DNA of 64,000 nucleotides from assembly GCA_013695355.1 (NCBI GenBank), contig JACDAQ010000048.1, positions 62,001 to 126,000 on the forward strand. Direction: 5' to 3'. The translations under genes and the position numbers were made by a program. This DNA is from Candidatus Protochlamydia sp. Its GTDB lineage: Bacteria; Chlamydiota; Chlamydiia; Chlamydiales; Parachlamydiaceae. This document shows positions 45,807 through 55,360 of the stretch, piece by piece (within the stretch, counting starts at the first letter, position 1; the number at the start of each line of letters is the position of its first letter). The notes beneath the pieces were generated by a model that saw only the letters and a program-made list of their open reading frames with translations, was not told the DNA's origin and did no database searches.

Positions 45807-46061
45807 ATGTTCACCATTTTGTTAATTAGAAAAATATAAAAAAAAATTAAATTATTTTTTTTAGCAAAATAAATTATGCACTATTTTTTTATTTGAAATA
45901 TTAGAATTCATGCCTCAAAGTTTAATTACATAAACAGTTTGATCAAATTGTATACCTAAAGAATAAGAGACGAATTGAAATCTATTAAGAATAGATGTCC
46001 AGGTAACTAAATTAATAAAGCTAAAAAAACGATCGTATTCATAGATCAAATATTTTTAGTT

Positions 46062-46823
46062 TTAAGAAAAATAAAAGTTAAAAATCAATTGCGAGTTATC
46101 TAGGTTCGGATTAGTAGAAATTAGATTTTCTTGATAAGTTTTCCATCTATCGCTTAACATTTTATTCTCTCGGTTTAGCGACGTCATTCGGCTGTTAATG
46201 CGCGAATATCTATCTTGGGATCTTATCATATAAAAAGTCTTCAAACCCACTTCATTTTGTAATTCTCTTTTCACATCTTCAGTAAAAGAGATGCTCTTTA
46301 CTTCCTCATGACTTGATGCATTTGATATTCTGCTAAGAAAGCGCTTGAAACTTGCTTTTGCAAATTCAACTTCGTTAGCAAAATCTTCTCCGCAACAAGT
46401 ATCACTATAGTTCATTTCCTGTAAAAAGAATTCAAAATCGAGCTGAATTGCATTTATTTTGGCTGTTTTTAACGGGAATAAAGCCATTTTAACAAAAGAT
46501 ACGATAGCATCAACGGTACCCACTAAGGGTGAAAAGGGGGTCAATACCGCACACTTGAGAGCACAATGGGAATAACAATTAGCTTCATTTTGCTGCTTAA
46601 GCCTCATATGCTGGCTTTGCTCGGCATTTGCTTTGCTTTTTAGATATAAATAAAATTCTTCTACGCCTCTTGCAGGGATGGCAACTGTATCTCGAATTAA
46701 AATCCCAATGGCAACAGGAATAGCAAGAAATCTGCTTGCATTGGGGTATTTTGAAGCAACTTTTTCCACTCCATGCCAGATACGGCTATCTAAATTACGA
46801 ATATGATTTTCTACATAGCTCAT
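46062..46823 (-). CDS. tandem paralogue family member, membrane-type hypothetical
   Basis: Closest in layout to the 45057 protein: MSYVENHIRNLDSRIW, SKYPNASRFLAIPVAIGILI, CAVLTPFSPLVGTVDAIVSF and PLKTAKINAIQLDFEF recur at the same positions. The start is set at ATG 46823 because the paralogue begins MSYV; an ATG four codons earlier (MSDS) is possible. A 37-residue insert rich in Gln/Asn/Cys lies before the second hydrophobic segment. The C-terminal half is helical. Two hydrophobic stretches suggest membrane association. Confidence 0.6.
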   Translation of the reverse strand: MSYVENHIRNLDSRIWHGVEKVASKYPNASRFLAIPVAIGILIRDTVAIPARGVEEFYLYLKSKANAEQSQHMRLKQQNEANCYSHCALKCAVLTPFSPLVGTVDAIVSFVKMALFPLKTAKINAIQLDFEFFLQEMNYSDTCCGEDFANEVEFAKASFKRFLSRISNASSHEEVKSISFTEDVKRELQNEVGLKTFYMIRSQDRYSRINSRMTSLNRENKMLSDRWKTYQENLISTNPNLDNSQLIFNFYFS

Positions 46824-47090
46824 TGAATCACTCATTACAATTATGATTGTTATAATTAAGATAAATTTTAGCAAGTTTAAGAAGTTAACACAAGTTAAAA
46901 CTCCACCATCTCCAATAAATTGGTTGGTTTAAATAGAATCCAATAGGCACAATATCCCTTACTTTCAATGAGATAAACTCAAAACTCAGGCTATTATTCT
47001 TAGCGTTTTTCCGTCAAGGGCGGGGTATGAATGATGTTATTAAATAATAAGAGGATTATCAAATTATTAATGAAAATATAAAGCATATGT
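46824..47090. other. intergenic between the paralogue family and the rplQ terminator
   Basis: AT-rich, no gene recognised. A sequence AAACTCAGGCTATTATTC near 46981 resembles one end of the foldback element at 1650-1814 but has no partner arm. Confidence 0.35.
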
Positions 47091-47130
47091 AAAAAAAATC
47101 GCTTAAGAAGCTGTTAAACAGCTTCTTAAG
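47091..47130 (-). terminator. strong rho-independent terminator of the ribosomal operon
   Basis: CTTAAGAAGCTGTT (47102-47115) and AACAGCTTCTTAAG (47117-47130) form a perfect 14-bp palindrome. On the minus strand it is followed by CGATTTTTTTT. It starts 11 bp after the rplQ stop. Confidence 0.9.
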
Positions 47131-47141
47131 GAATATTGGAC

Positions 47142-47570
47142 TTAGTCAGCGAGGTATTCAATAATGCAAGTATGCGCATTGTCTCCAACGCGATGACCTT
47201 GCTTAATAATCCTTGTATATCCACCATTTCGGTTCACAAAACGCGTGCCTAATTCATCAAACAATTTTGCAATTACAAAACGGTCATCATTAAAAGCATT
47301 CGTATCTCCACCTTTCGCTGCACGCTGCTCTTTAGGAGTCAGTGTGTTGAAACGGATCATCAATTCTCCAATAGCCTGACGGCGTGCAGAAAGGGTATTC
47401 TTCTTCGCTAAAGTAATCATACGATCTGCATAGCGTCGTAATGCTTTCGCTTTAGGAACTGTAGTTTGAATACGTTCATTGAAGATCAGTGATTTTAACA
47501 TATTTGCAAACATGCAACGTCTATGTGACGTTGTTCGATTAAGCTTACATGTTTGATTGAGGTGTCTCAT
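47142..47570 (-). CDS. rplQ: 50S ribosomal protein L17
   Basis: A 142-residue L17 with the family start [25 protein letters not shown] and the C-terminal [24 protein letters not shown] region. L17 contacts 23S rRNA near the exit tunnel. It is the last gene of the operon, 9 bp after rpoA and just before the terminator; in Chlamydia it is also last in this cluster. Confidence 0.96.
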   Translation of the reverse strand: MRHLNQTCKLNRTTSHRRCMFANMLKSLIFNERIQTTVPKAKALRRYADRMITLAKKNTLSARRQAIGELMIRFNTLTPKEQRAAKGGDTNAFNDDRFVIAKLFDELGTRFVNRNGGYTRIIKQGHRVGDNAHTCIIEYLAD

Positions 47571-47579
47571 AACTGTTAC

Positions 47580-48701
47580 CTACTTAGCATCTTCGTGTTT
47601 AATTAATTCTTTCTTTTTCTTCTTCTCATCCCGATATTGTCTAACTTTGTCTTTTACGTTATCAGGTGAAATCCCAAAACGTCCCAATTCCATGCCAAGA
47701 TGTAATCCCATTTCATGTAATTTAGCTTTGATTTCATTGAGAGATTTTTTACCAAAATTTCTAAATTCAAGCATTCTTCGCTCCGGAATACAAACGAGCT
47801 CAGCAAGAGTTTCAATGTTTGCTCCTGTAAGGCAATTTGCAGAACGTACGGAAAGCTCAATTTCATCAATGCCTAATGACAATTTATCCATTAGTTCATC
47901 CTGATCGCCATCCCCATCTCCACCCTTTTCATCAAAAGATAAAGAATAATTATTAAATTGATTAAACACTTCAAAGTGCTTAAGGCCAATTTGAACAGCA
48001 AAACTTAATGCTTCCGCAGGTGTAATTCGCCCATCTGTCGTCACTTCTATAATCAGACGATCAAAATCGGTGTCTTGCCCGACGCGTGTATTCTCTACAA
48101 AATAATTTACCAACCTTACTGGTGAAAAAGCAGAATCTACCAGGATTTCATCAGAAGTTTTATCACGGACCACATGCCGTTCAGATGGGACATATCCCCG
48201 TCCAAAAGCAACCCGCAGATCAACTTGCCGTTTCATCGGCTTGGTCACTGTAAACAAATGAAGGTCTGGGTTAACAACATCAAAATTACCGTCAGTAACC
48301 ACATCTTCTAAAGTCACACTGTACTGGCCATCATTTCTGTCTAGATCATCTTGCGTAACTTCAACCACTTTTGTCAATATTCGCGTATCTCTGGAACTGG
48401 TGACATCTTCCATAGGAAGTTTCCGCAGCAGCGCGCCCTTGAAGTTAAGAATAATATTTGTCATATCCTCTACGATACCTTCAATCGACATGTACTCATG
48501 AGGAATTCCTTCAATACGAACAGAAATAATAGACGGCGCTTCAAGAGACGTCAACATCATTCTTCTTAACGCATTCCCTATTGTATGCCCAAATCCCCTT
48601 TCAAAAGGCTCGGCTACATAGCGGGCAAAGTTGGAATCAGGAGAATCTTGATCGCCTGAAATCTTATGAGGCATTTCAAATTTGCCGTATTTTACTGACA
48701 T
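47580..48701 (-). CDS. rpoA: RNA polymerase alpha subunit
   Basis: The 373-residue alpha subunit nucleates RNA polymerase assembly. The N-terminal dimerisation domain shows GFGHTIGNALRRMMLTSL; the C-terminal domain (about 290-350) has ANIETLAELV and NFGKKSLNEIKAKL, which contact UP elements and activators. An acidic linker (GGDGDGDQDELMD) joins them. ATG 48701 is chosen because AGGAG lies just upstream and the product starts MSVKYGKFEMP; the frame is open 18 codons further. rpsD, often before rpoA elsewhere, is absent here as in Chlamydia. Confidence 0.96.
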   Translation of the reverse strand: MSVKYGKFEMPHKISGDQDSPDSNFARYVAEPFERGFGHTIGNALRRMMLTSLEAPSIISVRIEGIPHEYMSIEGIVEDMTNIILNFKGALLRKLPMEDVTSSRDTRILTKVVEVTQDDLDRNDGQYSVTLEDVVTDGNFDVVNPDLHLFTVTKPMKRQVDLRVAFGRGYVPSERHVVRDKTSDEILVDSAFSPVRLVNYFVENTRVGQDTDFDRLIIEVTTDGRITPAEALSFAVQIGLKHFEVFNQFNNYSLSFDEKGGDGDGDQDELMDKLSLGIDEIELSVRSANCLTGANIETLAELVCIPERRMLEFRNFGKKSLNEIKAKLHEMGLHLGMELGRFGISPDNVKDKVRQYRDEKKKKKELIKHEDAK

Positions 48702-48724
48702 GAAGTGTCTCCTAATAGTTGATC

Positions 48725-49138
48725 TTATACTCGACGGCGTTTGCGCGCCCGACATCCGTTATGAGGCACAGGTGTCGTATCTCTTATTGCTGTAATCATT
48801 AAGCCTGCACTTTGCAATCCACGTACGGCAGATTCGCGACCAGCTCCGGGCCCCTTTAAATTCACTTCAACTTCTTTCATGCCCATTGAAGCTGCTGTTT
48901 TAGCAGCATCTTGAGCAGCTACTGTAGCAGCAAAAGCAGATGATTTTCGCGACCCAGAGAAATTTACTTTCCCAGCCGACGCCCATGAAATCACTCTTCC
49001 GGATGGATCCGTAATCGCAATAATTGTATTGTTAAAAGTTGCTTTAACATGTGCGATTCCAGATGGAACGTTCTGTTGAATTTTCTTTTTAGTCTTTACA
49101 GACTTTTTATTAGTTGCAGGTTGCTTACTCAAAGCCAA
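48725..49138 (-). CDS. rpsK: 30S ribosomal protein S11
   Basis: 137 residues; family segments [50 protein letters not shown] and the C-terminal [17 protein letters not shown]11 forms the platform of the small subunit next to the E site. The basic N-terminal ~20 residues are longer than in E. coli. 12 bp after rpsM. Confidence 0.96.
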   Translation of the reverse strand: MALSKQPATNKKSVKTKKKIQQNVPSGIAHVKATFNNTIIAITDPSGRVISWASAGKVNFSGSRKSSAFAATVAAQDAAKTAASMGMKEVEVNLKGPGAGRESAVRGLQSAGLMITAIRDTTPVPHNGCRARKRRRV

Positions 49139-49150
49139 GAACTCCTATTC

Positions 49151-49519
49151 TTATTTTTTCTTATTAGCAACAGTCTTACGTCGACCTTTGCGGGTTCTGG
49201 AATTTGTTTTTGTTCGCTGGCCCCTTACAGGTAATCCTAAGCGATGACGCGTTCCGCGATAAGAGTGGATGCTGATTAATCGTTTAATGTTATTCTGAAC
49301 TTGACGTCGAAGATCGCCTTCAACAATATATTCAGAAGTAAGTAGACCATTTAAACGCGCCATATCATCTTGAGTGAGCTTTTCGGCACGCATATTCGGA
49401 TCTAACCCAAGCTTAGCTATAATTTCATTCGACAAATGCCGACCTATGCCATAAAGATAGGTTAAGCTGATTTCTAGTCTTTTATTTTGCGGTATATCGA
49501 TACCTATGATTCTAGGCAT
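49151..49519 (-). CDS. rpsM: 30S ribosomal protein S13
   Basis: 122 residues with [23 protein letters not shown], the helix-hairpin-helix and the C-terminal [18 protein letters not shown] that reaches the P-site tRNA. S13 bridges head and large subunit. It follows secY by 99 bp without rpmJ (L36) between them, unlike E. coli. Confidence 0.96.
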   Translation of the reverse strand: MPRIIGIDIPQNKRLEISLTYLYGIGRHLSNEIIAKLGLDPNMRAEKLTQDDMARLNGLLTSEYIVEGDLRRQVQNNIKRLISIHSYRGTRHRLGLPVRGQRTKTNSRTRKGRRKTVANKKK

Positions 49520-49618
49520 TGAACTCTCCTAATTTTTTCCAAAACGAACTGTCAATATTATACAACTTATCTTTTTTTTGCAAGGATAGATTAACCTCGC
49601 CACTGCACAAAGCCATAA

Positions 49619-50989
49619 TTACCGGCTGCGCTCGCGTCCTTTCTTCATAAATCCATCGTAGCGCTTCATCAAAAGATGCGATTCGATTTGCTTCATTGTG
49701 TCCAAAACAACTCCTACCAAGATCAAAAGGGCTGTTCCCCCAAAGAAATAACTGATAGTCTGCGGAACTCCAAGTAGGCGGCCAATCATTGTTGGCAATA
49801 TTGCTATAAGTGCTAAAAAGACCGCACCCAATAGGGTGATGCGATTCATTGTTGCTTCTAAATAATCCTGAGTCGGCTTCCCCTGTCTAATTCCGGGAAT
49901 AAAGGCGCCATTTTTTTTCATATCGGAAGCGATCTGATCCGGACGGAATTGAGTCGCAGTCCAAAAATATGTAAAAAAGATGATCAGACCAACAAAGAAA
50001 ATCAAATACAGGGGTCCGCCTGGTGAAAGCCAGGTTGCCAAATCCCCAAACCAGTTACCTGTGCCGATAAAAGTCGCCAAAGTTGCAGGGAACATGAGCA
50101 GAGAAGAAGCAAAAATGACAGGGATCACACCCGCATAATTAATTTTTAATGGAATATAAGAACTTCCGCCTTGTACTTCTTTACGTCCCACAACACGTCT
50201 GGCATGTTGAAGAGGAATTCTTCGATGTCCCTGAATCACTAAAATAGTCGCAATAGTCACAACAACAAAAACAGATGCAAGCACCATAATAGAGGAAAAG
50301 TTCATTTGTCCAGGCTGCTGCGAATCAAGATTGAGCTGCTGAAAAACAAGGCCCATAGCTGTAGGAATTTGAGACAAAACTCCAAGGCAAATAATCAAAC
50401 TGATCCCATTTCCAATTCCCCTTTCAGTAATTTGCTCGCCAATCCACATTAGGAACATAGTTCCAGTGGTCATCGTAAATATGGTAATAAGGTAGAATAA
50501 CCAAGGCACTCCAAAGGCTGTGATATCCAAAAGCTCACCTGCCACTATGCCTGGACGGGATAAATTCATCTGTAATGCATATTTTGCAAACAAAGCGGCT
50601 TGTAAGAAAGACAAAATAATGGTTAAAAAACGAGTCCAACGATTGATCTTTCTTTTACCTATTTCCCCATTTTCCCTTACATCGCGTTGAAGGCTTGGTA
50701 TAAGGGCAACTAAAAGCTGCATAATAATTGAAGCTGAAATATATGGCGTAACACTCAAGGCGATAACTGTCATTTGTGAAAAAGCACCACCTGAAAAAAT
50801 GTCTACCATTTGAAAAAGATTTTGACTTCCACCCGTAGCGTGTCTGAAGAAGCTAACTGCTACCTCCCCATTGATTCCCGGAACTGGAACAAAACTTCCA
50901 ATACGGCAAACAGCAAGCAGCAACAGTGTGAATAAAATCTTTGTTTTAAGCTCTGGTATCTGAAATACGCGTTGTAATCCGTTCAGCAT
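49619..50989 (-). CDS. secY: preprotein translocase channel subunit
   Basis: The 456-residue SecY has ten hydrophobic helices and family motifs VPVPGIN in the plug/first-loop region, [12 protein letters not shown] and [13 protein letters not shown], and a C-terminal basic tail ([10 protein letters not shown]). It forms the protein-conducting channel of the inner membrane with SecE/SecG. It stands in the spc part of the operon, but a 213-bp gap separates it from rplO, unusual for this cluster. Confidence 0.96.
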   Translation of the reverse strand: MLNGLQRVFQIPELKTKILFTLLLLAVCRIGSFVPVPGINGEVAVSFFRHATGGSQNLFQMVDIFSGGAFSQMTVIALSVTPYISASIIMQLLVALIPSLQRDVRENGEIGKRKINRWTRFLTIILSFLQAALFAKYALQMNLSRPGIVAGELLDITAFGVPWLFYLITIFTMTTGTMFLMWIGEQITERGIGNGISLIICLGVLSQIPTAMGLVFQQLNLDSQQPGQMNFSSIMVLASVFVVVTIATILVIQGHRRIPLQHARRVVGRKEVQGGSSYIPLKINYAGVIPVIFASSLLMFPATLATFIGTGNWFGDLATWLSPGGPLYLIFFVGLIIFFTYFWTATQFRPDQIASDMKKNGAFIPGIRQGKPTQDYLEATMNRITLLGAVFLALIAILPTMIGRLLGVPQTISYFFGGTALLILVGVVLDTMKQIESHLLMKRYDGFMKKGRERSR

Positions 50990-51057
50990 CTCTATATCAT
51001 GGGGTTATAGGTAGCTATTGTTTCCTCAAAAGAATTTTCTTTTGCGTGATTTTGGTT

Positions 51058-51142
51058 TAACCTGAGTGATGTTCCTCTCATCTTTAGAACTCTCGCCTAA
51101 GCAAGGAAATTCTTAATGAGATTAAATGCAAAACCCAGGTTA
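51058..51142. repeat. possible decayed foldback element between rplO and secY
   Basis: TAACCTGAGT at 51058 and ACCCAGGTTA ending at 51142 are near-inverted copies and match the termini of the 1650-1814 element over 9-10 bases. Inner sequences do not pair well and no target duplication is visible, so chance is possible. It lies in the only large gap of the S10-spc-alpha cluster. Confidence 0.3.
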
Positions 51143-51202
51143 TAAATTTCTTAGAAAGGTTGAAATAACTGTTTTCTGCGAAATTATAGCAAAAATCTAA
51201 GA

Positions 51203-51655
51203 TTATTTTTCAATTTCAAATGGAATCTTAGCAACTGTTAACTTTTCGCGAGCGCTACTTGAAATTGCATGCACATGGATTTTCAACTTTTTAGTTATCT
51301 CACCATTGCCCAATAACTTAACGCCATGGCTTTTACCGCTAATGAATCCACGCTCTCTTAGCGAAAGTTCGTTAACTGTTTCACCATCATTGAATACCGC
51401 TTCGATTTGATCTAAATTAATTACATGGTATTCACGACGGAACCGAGCGTTGCTAAAACCTCTGATCGGAAGTTTCATAAATAAAGGCATTTGACCGCCC
51501 TCTTTTCCCCAACGTCTCTTATATCCAGAACGAGAACCAGCCCCTTTTTCACCACGTCCACACGTTTTACCAGTTCCCGATCCTATACCTCTGCCAACTC
51601 GTTTGCGCGCTTTTTTTGGGCGTGTTGTATTTTTGAGTGTATTTAAGGTAACCAT
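51203..51655 (-). CDS. rplO: 50S ribosomal protein L15
   Basis: 150 residues; N-terminal RVGRGIGSGTGKTCGRGEKGAGSRSG in two parts is the flexible Gly/Arg extension that threads into 23S rRNA, and GGQMPLFMKLPIRGF follows. The gene comes 8 bp after rpsE; rpmD (L30), which sits here in E. coli, is missing as in other chlamydiae. Confidence 0.95.
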   Translation of the reverse strand: MVTLNTLKNTTRPKKARKRVGRGIGSGTGKTCGRGEKGAGSRSGYKRRWGKEGGQMPLFMKLPIRGFSNARFRREYHVINLDQIEAVFNDGETVNELSLRERGFISGKSHGVKLLGNGEITKKLKIHVHAISSSAREKLTVAKIPFEIEK

Positions 51656-51663
51656 AATTTTAT

Positions 51664-52161
51664 TTACACCCCTCTTCTCTGCTTAATTTCTTCACGTGTC
51701 AGCAACATCCCTAATGCTCGAAAAGTCGCTTTTACCTGATTAATAGGATTACTTGATCCTAAATTTTTGGCCATCACGTCTTTTACTCCAGCTAATTCCA
51801 AAACTGCACGAACTTTTGAACCGGCAATGACACCTGTTCCAGCTGGAGCTGGTTTTAAAAATACTGTAGCGCCGTCCCAGTGGACTTTAATTTCATGAGG
51901 GATAGTTGTCCCCTCAATAGGGCAAGAAACCATATTTTTTCGAGCAGCTTCGCCGCCTTTACGAATAGCGTCAGTTAATTCATTTGCCTTCGCAAATCCA
52001 TAACCCACTTTACCTTTGCCATCTCCAACCAAGATCAAGGCAGAAAAGCTGAACTTTCGACCGCCTTTTACAACTTTAGCACAGCGGTTGATGTACAAAA
52101 CTTTCTCAGAGATCTCGCTATCTGCTTTTTCTTTTCTTGGAGACTCATTGTTTTTTGCCAT
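51664..52161 (-). CDS. rpsE: 30S ribosomal protein S5
   Basis: 165 residues with the double-stranded-RNA-binding-like half (VLYINRCAKVVKGGRKFSFS, VGDGKGKVGYG) and the C-terminal half (APAGTGVIAGSKVRAVLELA). S5 acts in decoding accuracy and helicase activity at the mRNA entry site. The acidic N-terminal ~20 residues are typical of chlamydial S5. Confidence 0.95.
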   Translation of the reverse strand: MAKNNESPRKEKADSEISEKVLYINRCAKVVKGGRKFSFSALILVGDGKGKVGYGFAKANELTDAIRKGGEAARKNMVSCPIEGTTIPHEIKVHWDGATVFLKPAPAGTGVIAGSKVRAVLELAGVKDVMAKNLGSSNPINQVKATFRALGMLLTREEIKQRRGV

Positions 52162-52180
52162 GACTCTTCCTTATTCCTTC

Positions 52181-52552
52181 TTAAAATTGTAGACCGCCAG
52201 CACGCGCTGCATCAGCAAGCTCGGCTAAAATTCCATGGTATTTAAAAGGTCCACGATCGAAGACCACTTCTTTAATGTTTTTGCTCTTGGCAATCTCAGC
52301 AATCTGTTCGCCTAATTTGCGCGCGGATGCTTTATTTTTTTTGCTGAATTCCGTATTACGGAATTCTTTTGCAAACGTAGCTGTTCCACCCAGTGTAATT
52401 CCTGCTTCATCATCAATAAGCTGCGCTTGAATGTGGGCATTGCTCTTTACCACGCATAAGCGAGGCTTGGCACCTGTACCACGAAGTTTTTTACGTACTC
52501 TTAAAGCTCTTTTTGAACGGAGCACTGCATTTTTGTGTGCGATACTAATCAT
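52181..52552 (-). CDS. rplR: 50S ribosomal protein L18
   Basis: 123 residues from ATG 52552, preceded by AAGGAATG; the frame is open 46 codons further upstream but that overlaps rplF and is not L18-like. Family segments: RKKLRGTGAKPRLCVVKSN, HIQAQLIDDEAG and FDRGPFKYHG. L18 binds 5S rRNA. 16 bp after rplF. Confidence 0.95.
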   Translation of the reverse strand: MISIAHKNAVLRSKRALRVRKKLRGTGAKPRLCVVKSNAHIQAQLIDDEAGITLGGTATFAKEFRNTEFSKKNKASARKLGEQIAEIAKSKNIKEVVFDRGPFKYHGILAELADAARAGGLQF

Positions 52553-52568
52553 AACATTCCTTAAGCAA

Positions 52569-53111
52569 TTACTTCTTAGCAGCAGCTTTACCTGCTTTCT
52601 TTCGTACATATTCTCCAACATAGCGTATTCCTTTACCTTGATAAGGTTCAGGAGGACGCTGACTTCTGATCGTTGCGGCAAATTGTCCAATTAGATGCTT
52701 GTCAAATCCCGTTAGGGTAATTTGAGTATTTTTATCCACTTTTACTGCTATTCCTTTAGGGATAGGCAGTTTAGTCGGATGTGAAAAGCCTAATTGCAGG
52801 TCTAGCAGGTCGCCTTGTACAGCTGCCCGATATCCTACTCCGATCATTTCTAATTTTTTTTCAAAACCCTCGGTTGTACCCACTACCATATTATGTATAA
52901 GTGTTCGGTACAAACCATGGTAATGTGCCAGATCTGACTCTTCATCAGCTAAAGAAACCAGAACTTCATTTCCTTGAACTATTACATTTACGCCTGAGAC
53001 AAGCTTTTGTGTTAACAGGCCTTTAGGCCCTTTAACAGATACTTCATTGTCCGAGACTTTAACCTCAACGCCTGAAGGAAGAGGAATAGGAAGTTTACCT
53101 TTACGAGACAT
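52569..53111 (-). CDS. rplF: 50S ribosomal protein L6
   Basis: 180 residues, starting MSRKGKLPIPLPSGVEV at ATG 53111 with GGAG upstream. Two repeated alpha/beta domains; the C-terminal signature QRPPEPYQGKGIRYVGE is intact. L6 lies near the sarcin-ricin loop and factor-binding site. Confidence 0.96.
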   Translation of the reverse strand: MSRKGKLPIPLPSGVEVKVSDNEVSVKGPKGLLTQKLVSGVNVIVQGNEVLVSLADEESDLAHYHGLYRTLIHNMVVGTTEGFEKKLEMIGVGYRAAVQGDLLDLQLGFSHPTKLPIPKGIAVKVDKNTQITLTGFDKHLIGQFAATIRSQRPPEPYQGKGIRYVGEYVRKKAGKAAAKK

Positions 53112-53132
53112 TATCACTTTCTCCTTCGATCG

Positions 53133-53534
53133 TTACCAAATCAAACACAGAAGCTCGCCGCCAATTTTACGCTGAGTCGCCTCATTGCCTGCCATGACTC
53201 CCTGAGAAGTCGAAACAATGGATAATCCCATATTTCCATAGAAACGGGGGATTTCTTGGTGACCAACGTACTTGCGTAAGCCTGGTTTAGAAATTCTTTT
53301 GAGGCCTTGAATTACAGGATGGCGACCATTAGTATATTTTAAAAACATACGAATCGTTCCACGCTGAGTTTCATCAACTTTTACCAAATAGTTTTCAATA
53401 AATCCTTGATTTTTGAGAATCTCAGCAAGAGTTTGCTTCATTTTGCTCCAATCTACATCGACATAGCGATGCTGAGCTTTTGTGGCGTTGCGTATCCTTG
53501 TGAGGAAATCGGCTACTGGGTCACTGACTGCCAT
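53133..53534 (-). CDS. rpsH: 30S ribosomal protein S8
   Basis: 133 residues; DPVADFLTRIRNA at the start and the C-terminal STSQGVMAGNEATQRKIGGE motif. S8 binds helix 21 of 16S rRNA and, in E. coli, represses the spc mRNA. It follows rplE by 14 bp with no rpsN (S14) between, in contrast to E. coli. Confidence 0.96.
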   Translation of the reverse strand: MAVSDPVADFLTRIRNATKAQHRYVDVDWSKMKQTLAEILKNQGFIENYLVKVDETQRGTIRMFLKYTNGRHPVIQGLKRISKPGLRKYVGHQEIPRFYGNMGLSIVSTSQGVMAGNEATQRKIGGELLCLIW

Positions 53535-53548
53535 GATTCCTTCTCCTA

Positions 53549-54106
53549 TTAAGCTGCTACCATAATCGGTAAATTTTTAAATGGAACGCCTAGTAATCTT
53601 AAGAGTTCGACACATTCTTCATCTGTTTGGGCGCTCGTCACAAACGTAATATGCATCCCTTGAGTCTTTTTGACCGCGTCCAGGTTGATTTCAGGGAAGA
53701 TTTGCTGATCTTCTAAACCTAATGTGAAATTTCCCATTCCGTCACATTTGGAAGGAAATCCCCTAAAGTCACGAATACGCGGACTGACGATATTTACAAA
53801 ACGATCAAGAAAATCATACATTCTTTGGCCGCGCAAAGTCACTTTGATTCCGATAGGTTGCCCTTCACGAAGTTTAAAGTTAGAAATCGCTTTCTTGGCT
53901 TTTGTAATGATAGGCTTTTGACCTGAAAGCATCGTCATTTCTTTGACGCAATCCTGGATAGAATTTTTGTCTTTCGATGCTTCTGCAATTCCCATATTGA
54001 TCACGATCTTTTTCAAGCCCGGAACCTGCATGGGGTTTTTGTAAGCAAATTTTGCTTGCAAGGCTGGTTTTATATCAGCTAAATATCTCTTCTTTAACCT
54101 AGACAT
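53549..54106 (-). CDS. rplE: 50S ribosomal protein L5
   Basis: 185 residues with [36 protein letters not shown] and the C-terminal [21 protein letters not shown]5 binds 5S rRNA and contacts P-site tRNA. Spacing of 13 bp from rplX and 14 bp to rpsH supports co-translation. Confidence 0.96.
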   Translation of the reverse strand: MSRLKKRYLADIKPALQAKFAYKNPMQVPGLKKIVINMGIAEASKDKNSIQDCVKEMTMLSGQKPIITKAKKAISNFKLREGQPIGIKVTLRGQRMYDFLDRFVNIVSPRIRDFRGFPSKCDGMGNFTLGLEDQQIFPEINLDAVKKTQGMHITFVTSAQTDEECVELLRLLGVPFKNLPIMVAA

Positions 54107-54119
54107 TGTCTTTTTCTAC

Positions 54120-54479
54120 TCACTTAGGTTTTTTTACTGAACGATAGACAACTTCTTTATCGCCATTGCTATAAACAAATTGGCGCTGTCCCTGTTCATT
54201 ACTACGTACTTTTAACTTAACCGCAGAGTCCCCTTCCACACAAACTTTTAAATTTGAGATATGGATAGGCTTTTCAATTTCTACAATCCTGCCCTTTGGA
54301 GCATCCTGGCTGCGTTTGACATGCTTTTTTCGCACGTTAAGGCCTTGGACCACCACTTTATCACCACTGCACGATTGCACGATGCCTGTTTGACCTCGGT
54401 TATTACCTGTAATGGCAACAACTGTGTCTCCCTTGCGAATTTTTTTTGATCCACTTGGCGTATTTTCCATTTTCGTCAT
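54120..54479 (-). CDS. rplX: 50S ribosomal protein L24
   Basis: 119 residues with the KOW motif KIRKGDTVVAITGNNRGQTG and RKKHVKRSQDAPKGRIVEIE. L24 starts assembly of the large subunit. It is longer than E. coli L24 (104) through N- and C-terminal extensions. A second ATG three codons in is an alternative start. Confidence 0.95.
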   Translation of the reverse strand: MTKMENTPSGSKKIRKGDTVVAITGNNRGQTGIVQSCSGDKVVVQGLNVRKKHVKRSQDAPKGRIVEIEKPIHISNLKVCVEGDSAVKLKVRSNEQGQRQFVYSNGDKEVVYRSVKKPK

Positions 54480-54490
54480 AGCCTCACTAA

Positions 54491-54859
54491 TTATATCACT
54501 TCTGGAGCCAGAGAGCTAATTTTTAAAAAGTCTCTGTCGCGCACTTCACGTGCCACCGGCCCAAAGATACGCGTCCCTTTTGGATTCTTCTTGTCATCGA
54601 TAAGGACACAGCTGTTCGAATCAAATCGAATTTTTGTTCCATCCTTACGCTTAATGTAAGATTTTGTGCGGATAATAACGACCTTTACTACGTCCCCTTT
54701 CTTTACACTCCCCTCAGGATGAGCATCTTGAACCGAGGCGACAACGATGTCCCCTACATGGGCGTAACGACGTTTTGATCCGCCTAATACTTTAAAGCAC
54801 TTTACCCGCTTTGCGCCTGAATTATCGGCAACTTCGAGCTCGGTTTCTTGCTGAATCAT
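54491..54859 (-). CDS. rplN: 50S ribosomal protein L14
   Basis: 122 residues from ATG 54859, starting [17 protein letters not shown] as in other L14; the frame is open three codons further. The signature [20 protein letters not shown] and the [11 protein letters not shown] end are intact. L14 forms inter-subunit bridges and is the docking site of ribosome silencing factor. Confidence 0.96.
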   Translation of the reverse strand: MIQQETELEVADNSGAKRVKCFKVLGGSKRRYAHVGDIVVASVQDAHPEGSVKKGDVVKVVIIRTKSYIKRKDGTKIRFDSNSCVLIDDKKNPKGTRIFGPVAREVRDRDFLKISSLAPEVI

Positions 54860-54894
54860 GACTTGCAAACTCCAACGCTATTTGTCTATTAATC

Positions 54895-55137
54895 TTATGC
54901 GACTACGCGCCATCTCTTTAACTTAGATAAGGGGCGTGTCTCCATAATTTTGACTTCATCGCCAATTTGCAAAGGAGTTTCGTTGTGTGCATAATACTTT
55001 TTGCCACGAGTGACAATTTTGCCATATTGTGGATGACTATAAGTACGCTCTACCTTAACAACGACCGTCTTTTGCATCTTATTAGAGACGACGATCCCTT
55101 TTTTAACCTTACGGCTTCCTCTTTCTTCTTGCTCCAT
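54895..55137 (-). CDS. rpsQ: 30S ribosomal protein S17
   Basis: 80 residues; [20 protein letters not shown] and [13 protein letters not shown] are the OB-fold S17 motifs. It binds 16S rRNA early in assembly. It starts one base after rpmC ends, implying coupled translation, and 35 bp separate it from rplN. Confidence 0.95.
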   Translation of the reverse strand: MEQEERGSRKVKKGIVVSNKMQKTVVVKVERTYSHPQYGKIVTRGKKYYAHNETPLQIGDEVKIMETRPLSKLKRWRVVA

Positions 55138-55138
55138 A

Positions 55139-55354
55139 TTATCCTCGTTGTGTCTGATTTTGATTGCGCTTCTCTGAAAGCACCGTTAACAAACGAGCAA
55201 TATCTTTTCGGGCATGCTTGATCTCATGGGGCTTTTCTCTCTGCTTTTGAGAACGAAACGCACCCGTCAGTTCAAACAACTTCCTGCAAGACTCTTCATA
55301 GGCTGCTTCTAGTTCTTCAATATTTTGATCTCTTAAATCTTTAGCTTTAAACAT
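55139..55354 (-). CDS. rpmC: 50S ribosomal protein L29
   Basis: 71 residues forming two helices: [20 protein letters not shown] and [19 protein letters not shown]29 sits at the exit tunnel beside L23 and helps dock SRP and trigger factor. It lies between rplP and rpsQ, 6 bp and 1 bp away. Confidence 0.93.
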   Translation of the reverse strand: MFKAKDLRDQNIEELEAAYEESCRKLFELTGAFRSQKQREKPHEIKHARKDIARLLTVLSEKRNQNQTQRG

Positions 55355-55360
55355 ATTTCC

